A stretch of 64,000 bases of DNA from CAYUUR01 sp052034685 (GCA_052034685.1 JBPOIH010000008.1:11979-75978), one strand, 5' to 3'; numbered from the stretch's first letter, positions 48,493 through 57,739 are shown. Numbers and translations: made by a program. Notes: a model not told the origin generated them from the letters alone.

Positions 48493-50013
48493 TTAAGTTA
48501 TGCTTGAGCTTTGACGACGATATTGCAAAGCCTCGCTGACATGTGCAGGTGTGGTGTCAGCGCTTTGCTCCAGGTCGGCGATAGTGCGCGCTACCTTAAT
48601 GCAGCGCATGTAGCCTCGAGCAGAAAGCCCGAGTTTGCTCGCAGCTCTGTTTAGTAGCTGTTCCGCAGCAGGGCTGAGTTGGCTGTAACGTTTGATGTCG
48701 GTATTGTTCATGGTGCGGTTCAGTCGGGCTGGCTCATAGCGTTGCGCTTGTAGTTGCCGAGCTCTCTCAACCCGTTCGAGAATCGCGCTGCTTGGCTCTT
48801 CGTTGGTATCGGTGTTGAGAAGCCGTTCGTGAGCGACTTCCTCTACCTCAACGTATAGATCAATACGGTCAAGGATGGGCCCCGAAAGCTTCTTTTCGTA
48901 GTTAATAATTTGCTGCGGAAGGCAGGTGCAGGCACGCCGACTTCCGTAATAACCACACGGGCAGGGGTTTGCTGTGGCGACCATAATAAACCGAGCTGGA
49001 TATGTGACACTCTGTTTTGCTCGAGCAACGTGGATGACTCCGTCTTCGAGCGGTTGCCGCAGTGCTTCTATGACAGAGCGATTGAACTCAGGAAACTCAT
49101 CAAAAAACAAAACACCGTGGTGACTTAGGCTAATCTCGCCCGGCAGCGGACGAGAGCCGCCACCGAGTATCGCAGTATTGCTGGAACTATGATGCGGCGA
49201 GCGGAAGGGCCGAGTGTTTACGATCTCCTCAAAAGTATTACTGGCAAGACTATGAAGATGTGTTACCTCAAGCATCTCTTCTCTGGTGAGAGCTGGCATT
49301 ATGGTCGGTAGAGCTTGCGCCAACATACTCTTACCTGTTCCGGGCGGCCCGTTTAAAATTACGTTATGTCCGCCAGCTGCAGCTATCTCAAGCGCACGTT
49401 TGGCTCGTTTCTGACCAATGACATGTGCAAAGTTATGGTCCGCTTGGTTGCTGTATTGAGGGGGTAGATACGAGTCTTCGTTTGTTTGGTGTTCTGTAAT
49501 CTGCTTGTGCTCGGCTAAGTGCTCGTACAACTGTTTAAGACTTGTGATTGGGAACAGGGAAATACCCGGTATAAGACTTGCTTGTGCAAGGTTAGCTTGT
49601 GGAATGACAAAATGCGAATAGCCTTTCTTGCGGCCCGCCATCAGTTTGCCAATAATGCCACGAACCGGTCGGGTACTTCCGTCTAAACCCAATTCGCCTA
49701 TGTAGAGTGTTTCTTTGGGAAAGACAGGTTTCCCCATGCTTGCGTTTATCAGAATCGCCGCTGCAATTGATATGTCAAAGCCAGCGCCGTCTTTTGGAAT
49801 ATCTGCAGGCGCCAGGTTAATGGTAATCCGTTTGCGAGGCAAGGGGATGAGTGAATTGGCAAAGGCAGCGCGCAATCGTTCCTTTGCTTCATCAACGGCT
49901 TTGCTAGCGGCGCCAACGATTACCATACCAGGCAAGCTGTTACTTATGTGGCATTCAACCTCGATGATTGTGCCATCGGTCCCACTCTCAATTATACATT
50001 TGGTTGCACCCAT
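48493..50013 (-). CDS. comM: ComM/YifB-type Mg-chelatase-like AAA+ protein
   Basis: 506 residues. A Lon-protease-like N-terminal domain ('MGATKCIIESGTDGTIIEVECHISNSLPGMVIVGAASKAV', then 'KDGAGFDISIAAAIL') precedes the AAA+ core with Walker A 'GPPGTGKSMLAQ', Walker B 'GVLFFDEFPEF' and a zinc-like 'CPCGYYGSRRACTC'. ComM drives branch migration during natural transformation, which fits the pilus locus. The ATG at 50013 is chosen since the family begins here and TATAAT lies about 12 bases upstream; a long in-frame extension to 50196 runs through terminator hairpins and is rejected. Confidence 0.9.
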   Translation of the reverse strand: MGATKCIIESGTDGTIIEVECHISNSLPGMVIVGAASKAVDEAKERLRAAFANSLIPLPRKRITINLAPADIPKDGAGFDISIAAAILINASMGKPVFPKETLYIGELGLDGSTRPVRGIIGKLMAGRKKGYSHFVIPQANLAQASLIPGISLFPITSLKQLYEHLAEHKQITEHQTNEDSYLPPQYSNQADHNFAHVIGQKRAKRALEIAAAGGHNVILNGPPGTGKSMLAQALPTIMPALTREEMLEVTHLHSLASNTFEEIVNTRPFRSPHHSSSNTAILGGGSRPLPGEISLSHHGVLFFDEFPEFNRSVIEALRQPLEDGVIHVARAKQSVTYPARFIMVATANPCPCGYYGSRRACTCLPQQIINYEKKLSGPILDRIDLYVEVEEVAHERLLNTDTNEEPSSAILERVERARQLQAQRYEPARLNRTMNNTDIKRYSQLSPAAEQLLNRAASKLGLSARGYMRCIKVARTIADLEQSADTTPAHVSEALQYRRQSSSIT

Positions 50014-50055
50014 ATTGCTTACGCTATTATAACGTATGGTTTGTGCGATATCAAA

Positions 50056-50214
50056 AAAACCTGCCGTTATGAGGCAGGTTTTTTGGAGGTTTTTGTGTGT
50101 GGTGTGAACTTTGGTTTTAAAGTTTTGGCTTTTCTTTTTTATGGAACAACGGCTTGCGAGAAGCCGTTGTTTTTGAGTCTTTTTGTTTTTGAGCACTTTT
50201 TTTATTCAAGTGCT
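50056..50214 (-). ncRNA. Candidate small RNA upstream of comM
   Basis: On the minus strand, a promoter (50221-50249) is followed by about 160 nt with three hairpins: AGCACTT/AAGTGCT (about 50190-50214), ACAACGGCTT/AAGCCGTTGT (50146-50170), and a final AAAACCTGCC/GGCAGGTTTT (50056-50082) with a seven-T tail. No convincing protein-coding frame (Lys/Gln-rich frames cross the hairpins). It ends before the comM promoter. Confidence 0.5.
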
Positions 50215-50220
50215 GTCCCT

Positions 50221-50249
50221 ATCTTATAAACAAGCCATTTCTATGTCAA
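50221..50249 (-). promoter_or_regulatory. Strong promoter TTGACA-N17-TAAGAT
   Basis: TTGACA (50244-50249) and TAAGAT (50221-50226), minus strand, perfect 17-base spacer; no gene downstream until comM, so it marks the small RNA candidate. Confidence 0.72.
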
Positions 50250-50402
50250 CACGTTTATGTTTGTTTTCTTCACAAACCTGTGTATAACTTTTCTTATCTG
50301 CAGTACGTCTTGTGGCAAAAAACGGCCAATCAGCATCAAAATTCGGCTCACAGACGGTAAAATCCAAAGCTCTTGTATATATAAATACAAAAGCTAGCAT
50401 AT

Positions 50403-50948
50403 ATGGGCATGAGAGAACTTAACTATCGACAGCGGAGTGGGCAAGGATGCCTGAGTGTGTGTTTGGCCTATCTTTGCGGCCTAGAGCCCGATGAGACTTA
50501 TGAACGATTCATGATGCAGCAAGGTTTTTTTGGTTTCCGGGATAATTTCGCACTGAGTATGCTTATGGCGTTTGTTCGCTACGGCGCCCGGAATCGTGCC
50601 TTAGTTATAAGTTTTGGCAATAAAGGGTATGCAAACCAGCTGCAGCGTCAGCTTTCTAACCAGTACGTTTCAATTGATTACACCTCGATCCCCGAGCTAC
50701 TTGAACATCCCGTTAGCCGTCCGTACATACTATATGTCGATAATCACGCGTTGGGATCTCATTATCATTATCCACATTTCGTATTAGTACTGGCTTCGAG
50801 TGCCAAAACGATGACAATATTTGACCCATGGGATGGCGCACAAAAGCGCGTATCGCGCACTAAGATTATACGTGCTGTTGATATGTTGCAAAACCATTTA
50901 CGTATCAGCCCAGCTGCAATATTTGCCGCAGAAACAATACATAACTAA
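50403..50948 (+). CDS. C39-like peptidase-fold protein
   Basis: 181 residues. 'YRQRSGQGCLSVCLAYLCGLEPDE' supplies an oxyanion Gln and catalytic-type Cys (C16), and 'HYPHFVLVLASS' followed by 'IFDPWDG' supplies the His and Asp, the C39/papain-like order. No signal peptide. Similar domains process leader peptides of exported bacteriocins or act as cysteine hydrolases; the partner here is unknown. ATG at 50403 or 50409. Stands alone between two RNA candidates. Confidence 0.7.
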   Translation: MGMRELNYRQRSGQGCLSVCLAYLCGLEPDETYERFMMQQGFFGFRDNFALSMLMAFVRYGARNRALVISFGNKGYANQLQRQLSNQYVSIDYTSIPELLEHPVSRPYILYVDNHALGSHYHYPHFVLVLASSAKTMTIFDPWDGAQKRVSRTKIIRAVDMLQNHLRISPAAIFAAETIHN

Positions 50949-51026
50949 TAGATCAGTGTAAAAATCACAATAAATAATTGTTCAATTTTACATCTGTAAC
51001 GTTGTGCTATACGGTACAGAACACTA

Positions 51027-51055
51027 TTGACAAAGTGCTTATGCTGTAGTAGATT
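51027..51055 (+). promoter_or_regulatory. Promoter TTGACA-N17-TAGATT
   Basis: A perfect -35 with 17-base spacer; expected start near 51062, giving the structured RNA that ends at 51265. Confidence 0.75.
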
Positions 51056-51061
51056 AATAAG

Positions 51062-51265
51062 CGTAAGTTACGAACACAAAAACTTACAAATCTCTTCAAA
51101 AGGTTCTAAGGTCTTCGTCGCTCTGCTACGCCTAAAGCGCAGTATGAGCGGTCAGTCAAGCCATCGGACGGCAAGCGCTCATTAGTCTATTTAAAGCAGC
51201 GGTTTTGTCGTCCTGGCTACCATTTTGAACCGCATAAAACATCACAGAGTACGTGATGTTTTTTT
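51062..51265 (+). ncRNA. Orphan structured RNA (~204 nt)
   Basis: A transcript bounded by the promoter at 51027 and a terminator ACATCAC/GTGATGT plus seven T (51239-51265). Clear hairpins include GTAAGTT/AACTTAC (about 51064-51089), CGCTC...GAGCG (about 51119-51152), GAGCG/CGCTC (about 51148-51182, sharing the GAGCG arm, so mutually exclusive) and GCGGTT/AACCGC (about 51199-51233). No coding frame longer than 13 codons. It matches no RNA family recognised here (not 6S, SRP, tmRNA, or a familiar riboswitch); a leader controlling the downstream gene is possible. Confidence 0.6.
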
Positions 51266-51287
51266 AATGAACTGCTACAGTGTAGGC

Positions 51288-51638
51288 ATGGTAAAAAAAC
51301 ATAAGCAAATTCTACTGATTGTAGCTTTTTGGCTGGCGTTGGCGGCCATGATCTTTTTATTGAACCCCCAAGACGCTCCATTACCTTTGCTTATAGTGCC
51401 GTTTGTGCTTTTTTTTGCTGCTTTGTACCATTCTGCTAAGTATTTTTTACATCAGGTTACTCCAAATATGTCTGTTACACGGGTGAGTTTGCTTGCCGTT
51501 TCAGCGTCGGCGGTACCGACATTTCTGTTAGTGCTGAGCTCTGTTGAACAGTTAACTATTCGCGATATTTTGCTACTAGCCACTCTGTTAATAATGACAG
51601 TTTTTTATGTTCGGAAAAGTCATATTTTTAACCAATAA
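51288..51638 (+). CDS. Small membrane protein (116 aa)
   Basis: MVKKHKQILLIVAFWLALAAMIFLL begins a protein with four hydrophobic helices (about 8-26, 34-55, 65-85 and 92-108). No family recognised. The ATG at 51288 is 6 bases after TACAGT (51276-51281), so it has its own leaderless promoter beyond the RNA terminator. An earlier in-frame ATG at 51225 would include the terminator. Confidence 0.65.
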   Translation: MVKKHKQILLIVAFWLALAAMIFLLNPQDAPLPLLIVPFVLFFAALYHSAKYFLHQVTPNMSVTRVSLLAVSASAVPTFLLVLSSVEQLTIRDILLLATLLIMTVFYVRKSHIFNQ

Positions 51639-51685
51639 ACGCCTCTGTTAAGCTAAAGGTTTATTTGCTATAATTCATACCAACG

Positions 51686-52090
51686 ATGAACCCAAATAGT
51701 AACGACCACTCACAAAACTATAATTTGCCCAAGCCGCAGCCTGAGGTGAGTGCAGTTGATCCTCTCGCAGAACGTCTGGCAAGCGAAGGTTCTGCCATAG
51801 GTCCAGAGGCAGCACCGCAAGCGCCGTCTATTTCTGTGCCGAGCGTTGCTATACCTGCGGTGCCCAATCCTGCTACCACCGCCACAACAGGCACGACAAC
51901 GCCACTCAGTGACGATCAACTGATGGCCGATGACGCGGATTTAATTGAAAAAGAGTGGGTTAACAAAGCTAAAGCTATCGTTGACAACACTCGAAACGAC
52001 CCACATCTTCAGAACAAACAGATTAATCTGGTAAAAGCCGACTACATAAAGAAGCGATACAACAAAGATATTAAGGTAAGCAAGGACTAA
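51686..52090 (+). CDS. Hypothetical Pro/Thr-rich protein of the ATPase unit (134 aa)
   Basis: The N-terminal ~80 residues are disordered and Pro/Ala/Thr-rich; the C-terminal ~50 are charged and helical ('DDADLIEKEWVNKAKAIVDNTRNDPH'). It ends one base before the GTG of the ATPase gene, so the two are co-transcribed. TATAAT lies 11 bases before the ATG. Many CPR genomes pair such a small gene with a VirD4-like ATPase; role unknown. Confidence 0.65.
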   Translation: MNPNSNDHSQNYNLPKPQPEVSAVDPLAERLASEGSAIGPEAAPQAPSISVPSVAIPAVPNPATTATTGTTTPLSDDQLMADDADLIEKEWVNKAKAIVDNTRNDPHLQNKQINLVKADYIKKRYNKDIKVSKD

Positions 52091-52091
52091 C

Positions 52092-55000
52092 GTGGGCGTA
52101 TTCTTAATCATTCTTTGCGTACTGTTACTACTGGCTGCTGGGGTAGGTTTTGCTATTTATCTTCACTCGAGGAAGGTATTGCGTGAGCAGAAGAACTACG
52201 AACGTGGCCTCAAGATGGTGCCGCTCCTAATCCATTTACCGCCAATAAGTGAAGACACCCAAGTGGGTGGACGTGATGCTCGCGAAGTAAACGATGAAAA
52301 CGTTTCCAAAGCACAAGTTGTTTACAATATTATATCGAGCACCGTACAAAAAGGCTTCAAAACGAAGTTTTATGGCCAGAGGCATTTTGCTTTTGAAATT
52401 ATCGGCTCGAGAGGTTTTGTACAGTTCTATGCTGCTGTGCCAATTGTACTTGTAGATGTAGTGAAGCAGGCGGTTGTGAGTGCCTACCCGACCGCACGCC
52501 TTGAGGAGGTTGCTGAACATAACATATTCAGTCCGGTGGGCAAGATCAGCGGTACGGTTGGCGGTGAGCTGACTTTGAAGGAGCCATATGCCTACCCGAT
52601 CGCGACATTCCGAGATCTCAAGCGTGATGCTCTACAGTCGATTCTGAATGCGCTATCAACGCTTGATAAAGAAGATGGAGCTGGTATCCAGATCTTAATG
52701 CGACCCGCAAACAATGATTGGCGCAAAACTGCACAGGCAGTAGCAAGTAAGAAACGAAAAGGTGATAAGAGCAAGAAAGGCACTGCGCAAGTCGGCGAGT
52801 GGGGTAAACAGCTTGCAACTGCGCTGGTTAAACCGCCAGAAGACAAGAGTGGTGGAGGTAGCGACAAGCCTGATCTTTCATCTCATGAGCAGTCGGTCGT
52901 TGACGCGATAGATGACAAGACTAACCACCCAGGCTATGAAGTTTTGATACGCGTTGTAGCTTCGTCAAACGTTGTGCAGCGCTCACAGACGATATTGAGT
53001 AATATCGTTGCTTCATTCTCGTTGTTTGATGCGCCAGGGCGCAACGGGTTCAAGTTTACGCCATCGAAGGACATCGATAGCTTCGTAACAGCATATATTT
53101 TGCGCTTTTTCCCGCAGGAGTGTAACCAGAATATTCTCAACTCTGTTGAGCTTGCAACAATCTTCCACTTCCCAGACCAGAAGAACATTCCAACGTCCCA
53201 GCTTGAGCGTCAAAGTTCTAAACAAGCTGATGGGCCACGCAGTATGAGCGAGACAGGGACGTTCCTTGGCTACAACGTCTTCCGCGGTGTCAAAAAGCCA
53301 ATACGACTGGCTGACGAAGATCGCCGTCGTCACATGTATCTTGTTGGACAAACAGGTACTGGTAAGTCGACCATGATGGAAAATCTGGCACTCCAGGACA
53401 TGTTAAACGGTAAAGGCTTTGCGTATATCGACCCGCATGGCGACGGTGCCGAACGATTACTGTCTATGGTGCCAAAAGAGCGTACCGAAGACGTCATATA
53501 CTTCTGTCCGTCAGATATGGACTATCCGCTCGGGCTTAACTTGTTTGAGTTCGATAACCCGGACCAGAAAGACTTCTTGATTCAGGAAGCTATCAACATT
53601 CTATATAAGCTGTATGATCCAAACAGACAGGGCATGATGGGGCCACGGTTTGAACATATCTTCCGCAACTGTGCACTCCTACTGATGGCTGACCCTGCAG
53701 GTGGAACGTTCGTTGATATACCGAAGTTACTGGTTGACCCAGCATTTATGAAAGCAAAACTTAAGCACGTTACTGATCAGAACGTCCTGGATTTCTGGAC
53801 AAAGGAATGGCCAAACTCACAGCGCTCCAATGAATCAGGAGAAGTCACGAGCTGGGTGGCCAGTAAGTTTGGCGCCTTTCTCTCTAATGAGATGATGCGC
53901 AATATTATTGGACAGACAGAGAGCGCCTTTCAGATCAGACAAATTATGGATGAAGGCAAGATACTGCTTGTTAATCTCAGCAAGGGAAAAACAGGGGAGT
54001 TAAACTCCAAGCTTCTCGGTATGATCTTTGTAATGAAATTCCAGGCTGCAGCTATGAGTCGGTCGGATATCCCAGAAGATGACCGCAAAGATTTCTCTTT
54101 GTACGTTGATGAGTTCCAGAACTTCTCGACTGATTCTTTTGCTACGATTTTGTCAGAGGCTCGGAAGTATCGATTGAACTTAACAGTGGCAAACCAGTTT
54201 ACTACGCAGCTAACAGAAGAGATTCGCGATGCGGTATTTGGTAACATTGGTTCAATAATTGCGTTTCGTGTTGGCACTAATGACGCAGAATTCTTGGCCA
54301 AACAATTTGCGCCTGTTTTTGACGTCGATGACCTGCAGCGCGTGCCAAATCATAACGCGATCGTTCGAATGCTTATCGGCGGTGTTCCAACGCAGTCCTT
54401 TAGTATGTCTACGGTGCCACTTTTGGGTGAACCTAATACACAACTCGGTCAGGCATTGAAACAGCTCTCAGCGGCTAAGCATGGCCGTCCAAGAGCAAAA
54501 GTGAGCGGTGAGATAATGGAAAGATTGCGGTCACAACCTGCACCATTGGCGCCAGCTGGCGCAAGACCAGGCGCTCGACCTGGTATGCCGGCCGCTGGTC
54601 AGTATCCTCCAGCAGGGTATCCTGCCGGGCGCGCCGTGCCACCGCGACCTGCAGCCGGATCTTCATTCTTAGATGACTGGCTTGCCAAGCGTGGAACGAA
54701 GCCAATTGCTCCGCCGCCGACTACAGGCTTTCCTCCGGCTAGACAAGTACCACCGCAACCAGCACCGGCATTTGGCCAGCGACCTGTCGCGTCACCAGTG
54801 CCAGCAGGTGTCCCGTCGGCTGTCCAGCATGCACCTGCACCGATGCCTCCTGCGTATCCACAGCCGTTGCACCACAGTCAGATGCCGCCAGCACCAGCTG
54901 CTACAGCTCACCATACATACTTGAATACACCTCCAGTCGCCGCGCCTACACCTGCGACTCAGCCACAGCAACCACTTCAACCGCCAAGTCACGTTGATAC

Positions 55001-55274
55001 GCCGCCTGCCCAAGCTGAGCCAGCCGAAATAAAGCCATCGCTGCAGCCATTGCATGTAACGCCGCCACCTCCTAAGCCGCATATTCCAGTTAAAACAGGT
55101 CATGAAGGTGAGATAAAGTTGCGTCGGAGCCCTACGCCAGTTGTACACGAAGAAAGCAACGACACTATATATATTGATCAAGAAGGCATGCTTCATCCCA
55201 AACAAGAAGCCGATACATCGGCAACGCCAAAAACGGATACTCCACCGACTTCATCAGACTCGAGCGTGAAGTAA
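52092..55274 (+). CDS. VirD4/TraD-like type IV secretion ATPase (1060 aa)
   Basis: Begins at GTG with AAGGA 5 bases upstream. An N-terminal membrane helix (about 2-25) is followed by a domain of unknown class (about 60-400). The HerA/VirD4 ATPase core has Walker A GQTGTGKST (about 417-425), 'FAYIDPHGDGAERLL', Walker B 'LYVDEFQNF' (about 669) and 'ANQFTTQL'. A tail of about 250 residues, rich in Pro/Ala/Gln (about 805-1055), is probably unstructured. It could pump DNA or protein across the membrane; no relaxase or VirB genes are adjacent, so the partner system is unknown. Confidence 0.83.
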   Translation: MGVFLIILCVLLLLAAGVGFAIYLHSRKVLREQKNYERGLKMVPLLIHLPPISEDTQVGGRDAREVNDENVSKAQVVYNIISSTVQKGFKTKFYGQRHFAFEIIGSRGFVQFYAAVPIVLVDVVKQAVVSAYPTARLEEVAEHNIFSPVGKISGTVGGELTLKEPYAYPIATFRDLKRDALQSILNALSTLDKEDGAGIQILMRPANNDWRKTAQAVASKKRKGDKSKKGTAQVGEWGKQLATALVKPPEDKSGGGSDKPDLSSHEQSVVDAIDDKTNHPGYEVLIRVVASSNVVQRSQTILSNIVASFSLFDAPGRNGFKFTPSKDIDSFVTAYILRFFPQECNQNILNSVELATIFHFPDQKNIPTSQLERQSSKQADGPRSMSETGTFLGYNVFRGVKKPIRLADEDRRRHMYLVGQTGTGKSTMMENLALQDMLNGKGFAYIDPHGDGAERLLSMVPKERTEDVIYFCPSDMDYPLGLNLFEFDNPDQKDFLIQEAINILYKLYDPNRQGMMGPRFEHIFRNCALLLMADPAGGTFVDIPKLLVDPAFMKAKLKHVTDQNVLDFWTKEWPNSQRSNESGEVTSWVASKFGAFLSNEMMRNIIGQTESAFQIRQIMDEGKILLVNLSKGKTGELNSKLLGMIFVMKFQAAAMSRSDIPEDDRKDFSLYVDEFQNFSTDSFATILSEARKYRLNLTVANQFTTQLTEEIRDAVFGNIGSIIAFRVGTNDAEFLAKQFAPVFDVDDLQRVPNHNAIVRMLIGGVPTQSFSMSTVPLLGEPNTQLGQALKQLSAAKHGRPRAKVSGEIMERLRSQPAPLAPAGARPGARPGMPAAGQYPPAGYPAGRAVPPRPAAGSSFLDDWLAKRGTKPIAPPPTTGFPPARQVPPQPAPAFGQRPVASPVPAGVPSAVQHAPAPMPPAYPQPLHHSQMPPAPAATAHHTYLNTPPVAAPTPATQPQQPLQPPSHVDTPPAQAEPAEIKPSLQPLHVTPPPPKPHIPVKTGHEGEIKLRRSPTPVVHEESNDTIYIDQEGMLHPKQEADTSATPKTDTPPTSSDSSVK

Positions 55275-55276
55275 GG

Positions 55277-55840
55277 TTACTTCTTGCGAAGGCTTTTTAC
55301 GAGTAGCTCAATCGTCATCCCAAGGAAAAAGCCACCAACGAATAGTGCAATGAACAAGAAATAATTGTACGAATAGCCGTAATGACGGGCGATCCATAAA
55401 TATGCAGTGCTACCGACGAATGCAACTAGGCCGCCACCGAAAAGTCCTGATGGACGGGCAATGGTTTTCTCGGCAGCACGACTGACAGCGTCTACAACGG
55501 GTTGATGGGTGACTTTGCTCAACAGACGTTCGTCAGGCCGCAAATGACGTCGTACGCGTTTCATAACGCGTCGTCGCGATGCTTCTTTGACCGATCGATT
55601 AATCTCAAGGTTGCTTACGGGTTGGGGCTGTTCCTTTTCGGCAACACTGAACTCTTTGCCGCTGATTGCTTCTGCTTTGGCTTGTTCTTGTAGCTCAGGG
55701 AGTTTTTCGGCTTGTTCATGACGAGCTTCTTTACCGTGTTCAACGCTTCGGGCGAGTCTCTCTTGATGTTCATGAACATTTTCGTGCGCGTCAGGTGTAT
55801 GCTCGCGCTGTTCGTGGCGGGGAATGTATTTCTCGCTCAT
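55277..55840 (-). CDS. Coiled-coil plus membrane protein (187 aa)
   Basis: A His/Glu/Arg-rich N-terminal coiled-coil region (about 1-70) precedes a basic stretch and two C-terminal membrane helices (about 138-158 and 163-182). It overlaps the stop of the LPXTG gene by 4 bp (ATGA), so it is co-transcribed and could be a membrane partner of that surface protein. Family not recognised. Confidence 0.65.
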   Translation of the reverse strand: MSEKYIPRHEQREHTPDAHENVHEHQERLARSVEHGKEARHEQAEKLPELQEQAKAEAISGKEFSVAEKEQPQPVSNLEINRSVKEASRRRVMKRVRRHLRPDERLLSKVTHQPVVDAVSRAAEKTIARPSGLFGGGLVAFVGSTAYLWIARHYGYSYNYFLFIALFVGGFFLGMTIELLVKSLRKK

Positions 55841-57486
55841 GCTATGCCTCCTGCATCGTATTCACTTCTGACAATGTCGAGTTCTTTTCTCATAAGACGA
55901 CTACGGGCAAAGAAGTATCCGACAAACGTTGTAAGCAGTACAGCGGCTGCGAGATTCTCAGCTGGACCAGTGTTAGGTAATGCGCCAACAGTTTGCTCGA
56001 CTCGTTTACTTGGGGGTGGTGGCAGCGGGATGTCTATCTTGTTGCCGTAAATGTTGGTCATGAGCATATCAAATGATGCCGGGTCGGATGCCGGCGTGTT
56101 GGTGGCAGGCAAGGGGTCTTTTATCTTGATAGTGAGTTGTTTCTCTATGCTGCCGTTAGCTGGAATATCGGTTTCGGGCCATAGCACCATTTGCACGTCG
56201 TTGAGTGTCTCAAGTCTACCGCCGTGAAAGTCAACGATATCGGCGTACTCGAGGACATCAGCGATCGGTTCCTCAACCACAAAGTCCCTGTATACTTTCT
56301 TGTTTTTGTTAGCCGCGGTTAATGTGTAGGTGACTTGATCACCCGGTTGAGCAACCTTTCCATTGGCGTCAGCGATGTTTTGTGTGTCATTTGCAGCTTT
56401 CTTACTTAGGATGAGACACAACTCTTCGTTGTTATCGCCAGAAATAGGGCACACTTCACACTGGTCTGAACTGTCTTGATCACCCGGTAACTCTGGGCAA
56501 ACATCTTCTTTCTCTGCAGTGATGGTTTTCTGACAGTGATTGATACCGTTAAATATGGCGTCCTTTGAGGCTGAGTCATACTTAACGCTCAGCTTGAATT
56601 GGTAGACGCCTGGATTGTCGATGGTGAAGCGGCGCCATGTTGGGTCAGATGCGTACCTGAGGTCACCAGGTCCGTTTTCGGAGAATTCAACCCCTTGTGC
56701 TTCTTGCACAAAGCCAACACGAGCCCCAGTGTCTTTGTTGGTCATTTCGTAATACATACTGACTGATTCGTTGGCTGCAACGTTACGACCAGCTGCGCGG
56801 CCACGCACACTGACGAGTGAACCAGCCTTTACTGTGCCGCCATCAGGAAGGCTCATCGATAATAGGTTACAGGCGACAACCCGCACTGGCGTAGGTGGTG
56901 GCGGTGGTGGTTCCACTGGCGGCGGTATAGTCGGCGGACCAACCGTTACGAGGTTACCGCAATCATATAAGAGATAGAACTGTGCACCTGCTGAGTTCGT
57001 TAAGGAAATAGCTTTAAAGCTGCTAGCGCGCCAGCGATCTGCGGTTTTCCCCATATAGAGAGTGCCGGCGCCGTCAATCTGAACTTCTTTGTCCCAGCCG
57101 CGACTCGCGCGGTGACGACCCATTGAGTAGAGCTGTCCATTATAATCGCCACGTCCGAGCTGGACGGTGGTGCCGAGTTCGATGTTTTCACACGTAATAC
57201 CAAAGTGCTGGAGGATTTTCCGAAAGTCCTGCGTATCACTCTTACAGTTATTAGCTGCAGCGCTAATGGAGCTGAACCCACCATAAATGACATCGTTGCC
57301 AGAGGCGGCGAGTGAGGGTTCAGGAGGAGCAAATACCGCAAACATCTGTACAAAGAATGTCAGAGCAACAAACACAAAGCCCATACGCCGTATGGCGGTT
57401 TCTCGTCGTAATCGCTTACTGTAAAAAGCCACCTGATTTATCAGACTTGGATTGAAGGGCAGGTTAGCGATGAGTTTATTGAACAT
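55837..57486 (-). CDS. LPXTG-anchored surface protein with DUF11-like domain
   Basis: 549 residues from MFNKLIANL. A hydrophobic export segment (about 40-60) and a secreted body with a Pro-rich hinge (PPPVEPPPPPPTPV) are followed by an Ig-like domain, then a DUF11-like beta domain 'AANDTQNIADANGKVAQPGDQVTYTLTAANKNKK'. The sorting signal is LPNTG (about 503-507), a hydrophobic stretch, then RSRLMRK. The length of the tail after the helix is unusual for a sorting signal. A sortase would be needed elsewhere. An in-frame upstream start at 57558 is less likely. TTATAC near the start may be its promoter. Confidence 0.82.
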   Translation of the reverse strand: MFNKLIANLPFNPSLINQVAFYSKRLRRETAIRRMGFVFVALTFFVQMFAVFAPPEPSLAASGNDVIYGGFSSISAAANNCKSDTQDFRKILQHFGITCENIELGTTVQLGRGDYNGQLYSMGRHRASRGWDKEVQIDGAGTLYMGKTADRWRASSFKAISLTNSAGAQFYLLYDCGNLVTVGPPTIPPPVEPPPPPPTPVRVVACNLLSMSLPDGGTVKAGSLVSVRGRAAGRNVAANESVSMYYEMTNKDTGARVGFVQEAQGVEFSENGPGDLRYASDPTWRRFTIDNPGVYQFKLSVKYDSASKDAIFNGINHCQKTITAEKEDVCPELPGDQDSSDQCEVCPISGDNNEELCLILSKKAANDTQNIADANGKVAQPGDQVTYTLTAANKNKKVYRDFVVEEPIADVLEYADIVDFHGGRLETLNDVQMVLWPETDIPANGSIEKQLTIKIKDPLPATNTPASDPASFDMLMTNIYGNKIDIPLPPPPSKRVEQTVGALPNTGPAENLAAAVLLTTFVGYFFARSRLMRKELDIVRSEYDAGGIA

Positions 57487-57739
57487 ATTTTTTCTTTTAC
57501 TTTTTATGTACTTGTGTATAATGCTACTGCTTATTGAACCATAAAAGCATGTGTTCAAACAAGCCTAAGTCATGCTTTTTGTATAATTTGTGCTGAGAAG
57601 TGGGGAATAGTCGCGTGGAAACAGAGATTCCACCCCTTAAATCCTGTGACTTCACGAAGTTGTACAGAATGCCCAATTCCGTTATACTATTTGTAACGAG
57701 TGGGAAAACTAAGAGACAAAACGAGAGGGTAGTTTACGA

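Noticed and set aside
50014..50196. N-terminal extension of comM
   Set aside because: Lys/Gln-rich translation through two terminator hairpins; the family N-terminus is at 50013.
51062..51265. tmRNA identity for the orphan RNA
   Set aside because: No tRNA-Ala-like ends, no CCA and no tag ending in ALAA; the 13-codon frame inside is not tag-like.
54792..55205. 137-codon minus-strand frame rich in Trp and Arg
   Set aside because: Shadow of the Pro/Gln-rich tail of the VirD4-like ATPase; the biased composition creates open frames.
57487..57739. Chromosome origin near gyrB
   Set aside because: No cluster of DnaA-box words and no dnaA or dnaN gene nearby; gyrB alone is not sufficient evidence.
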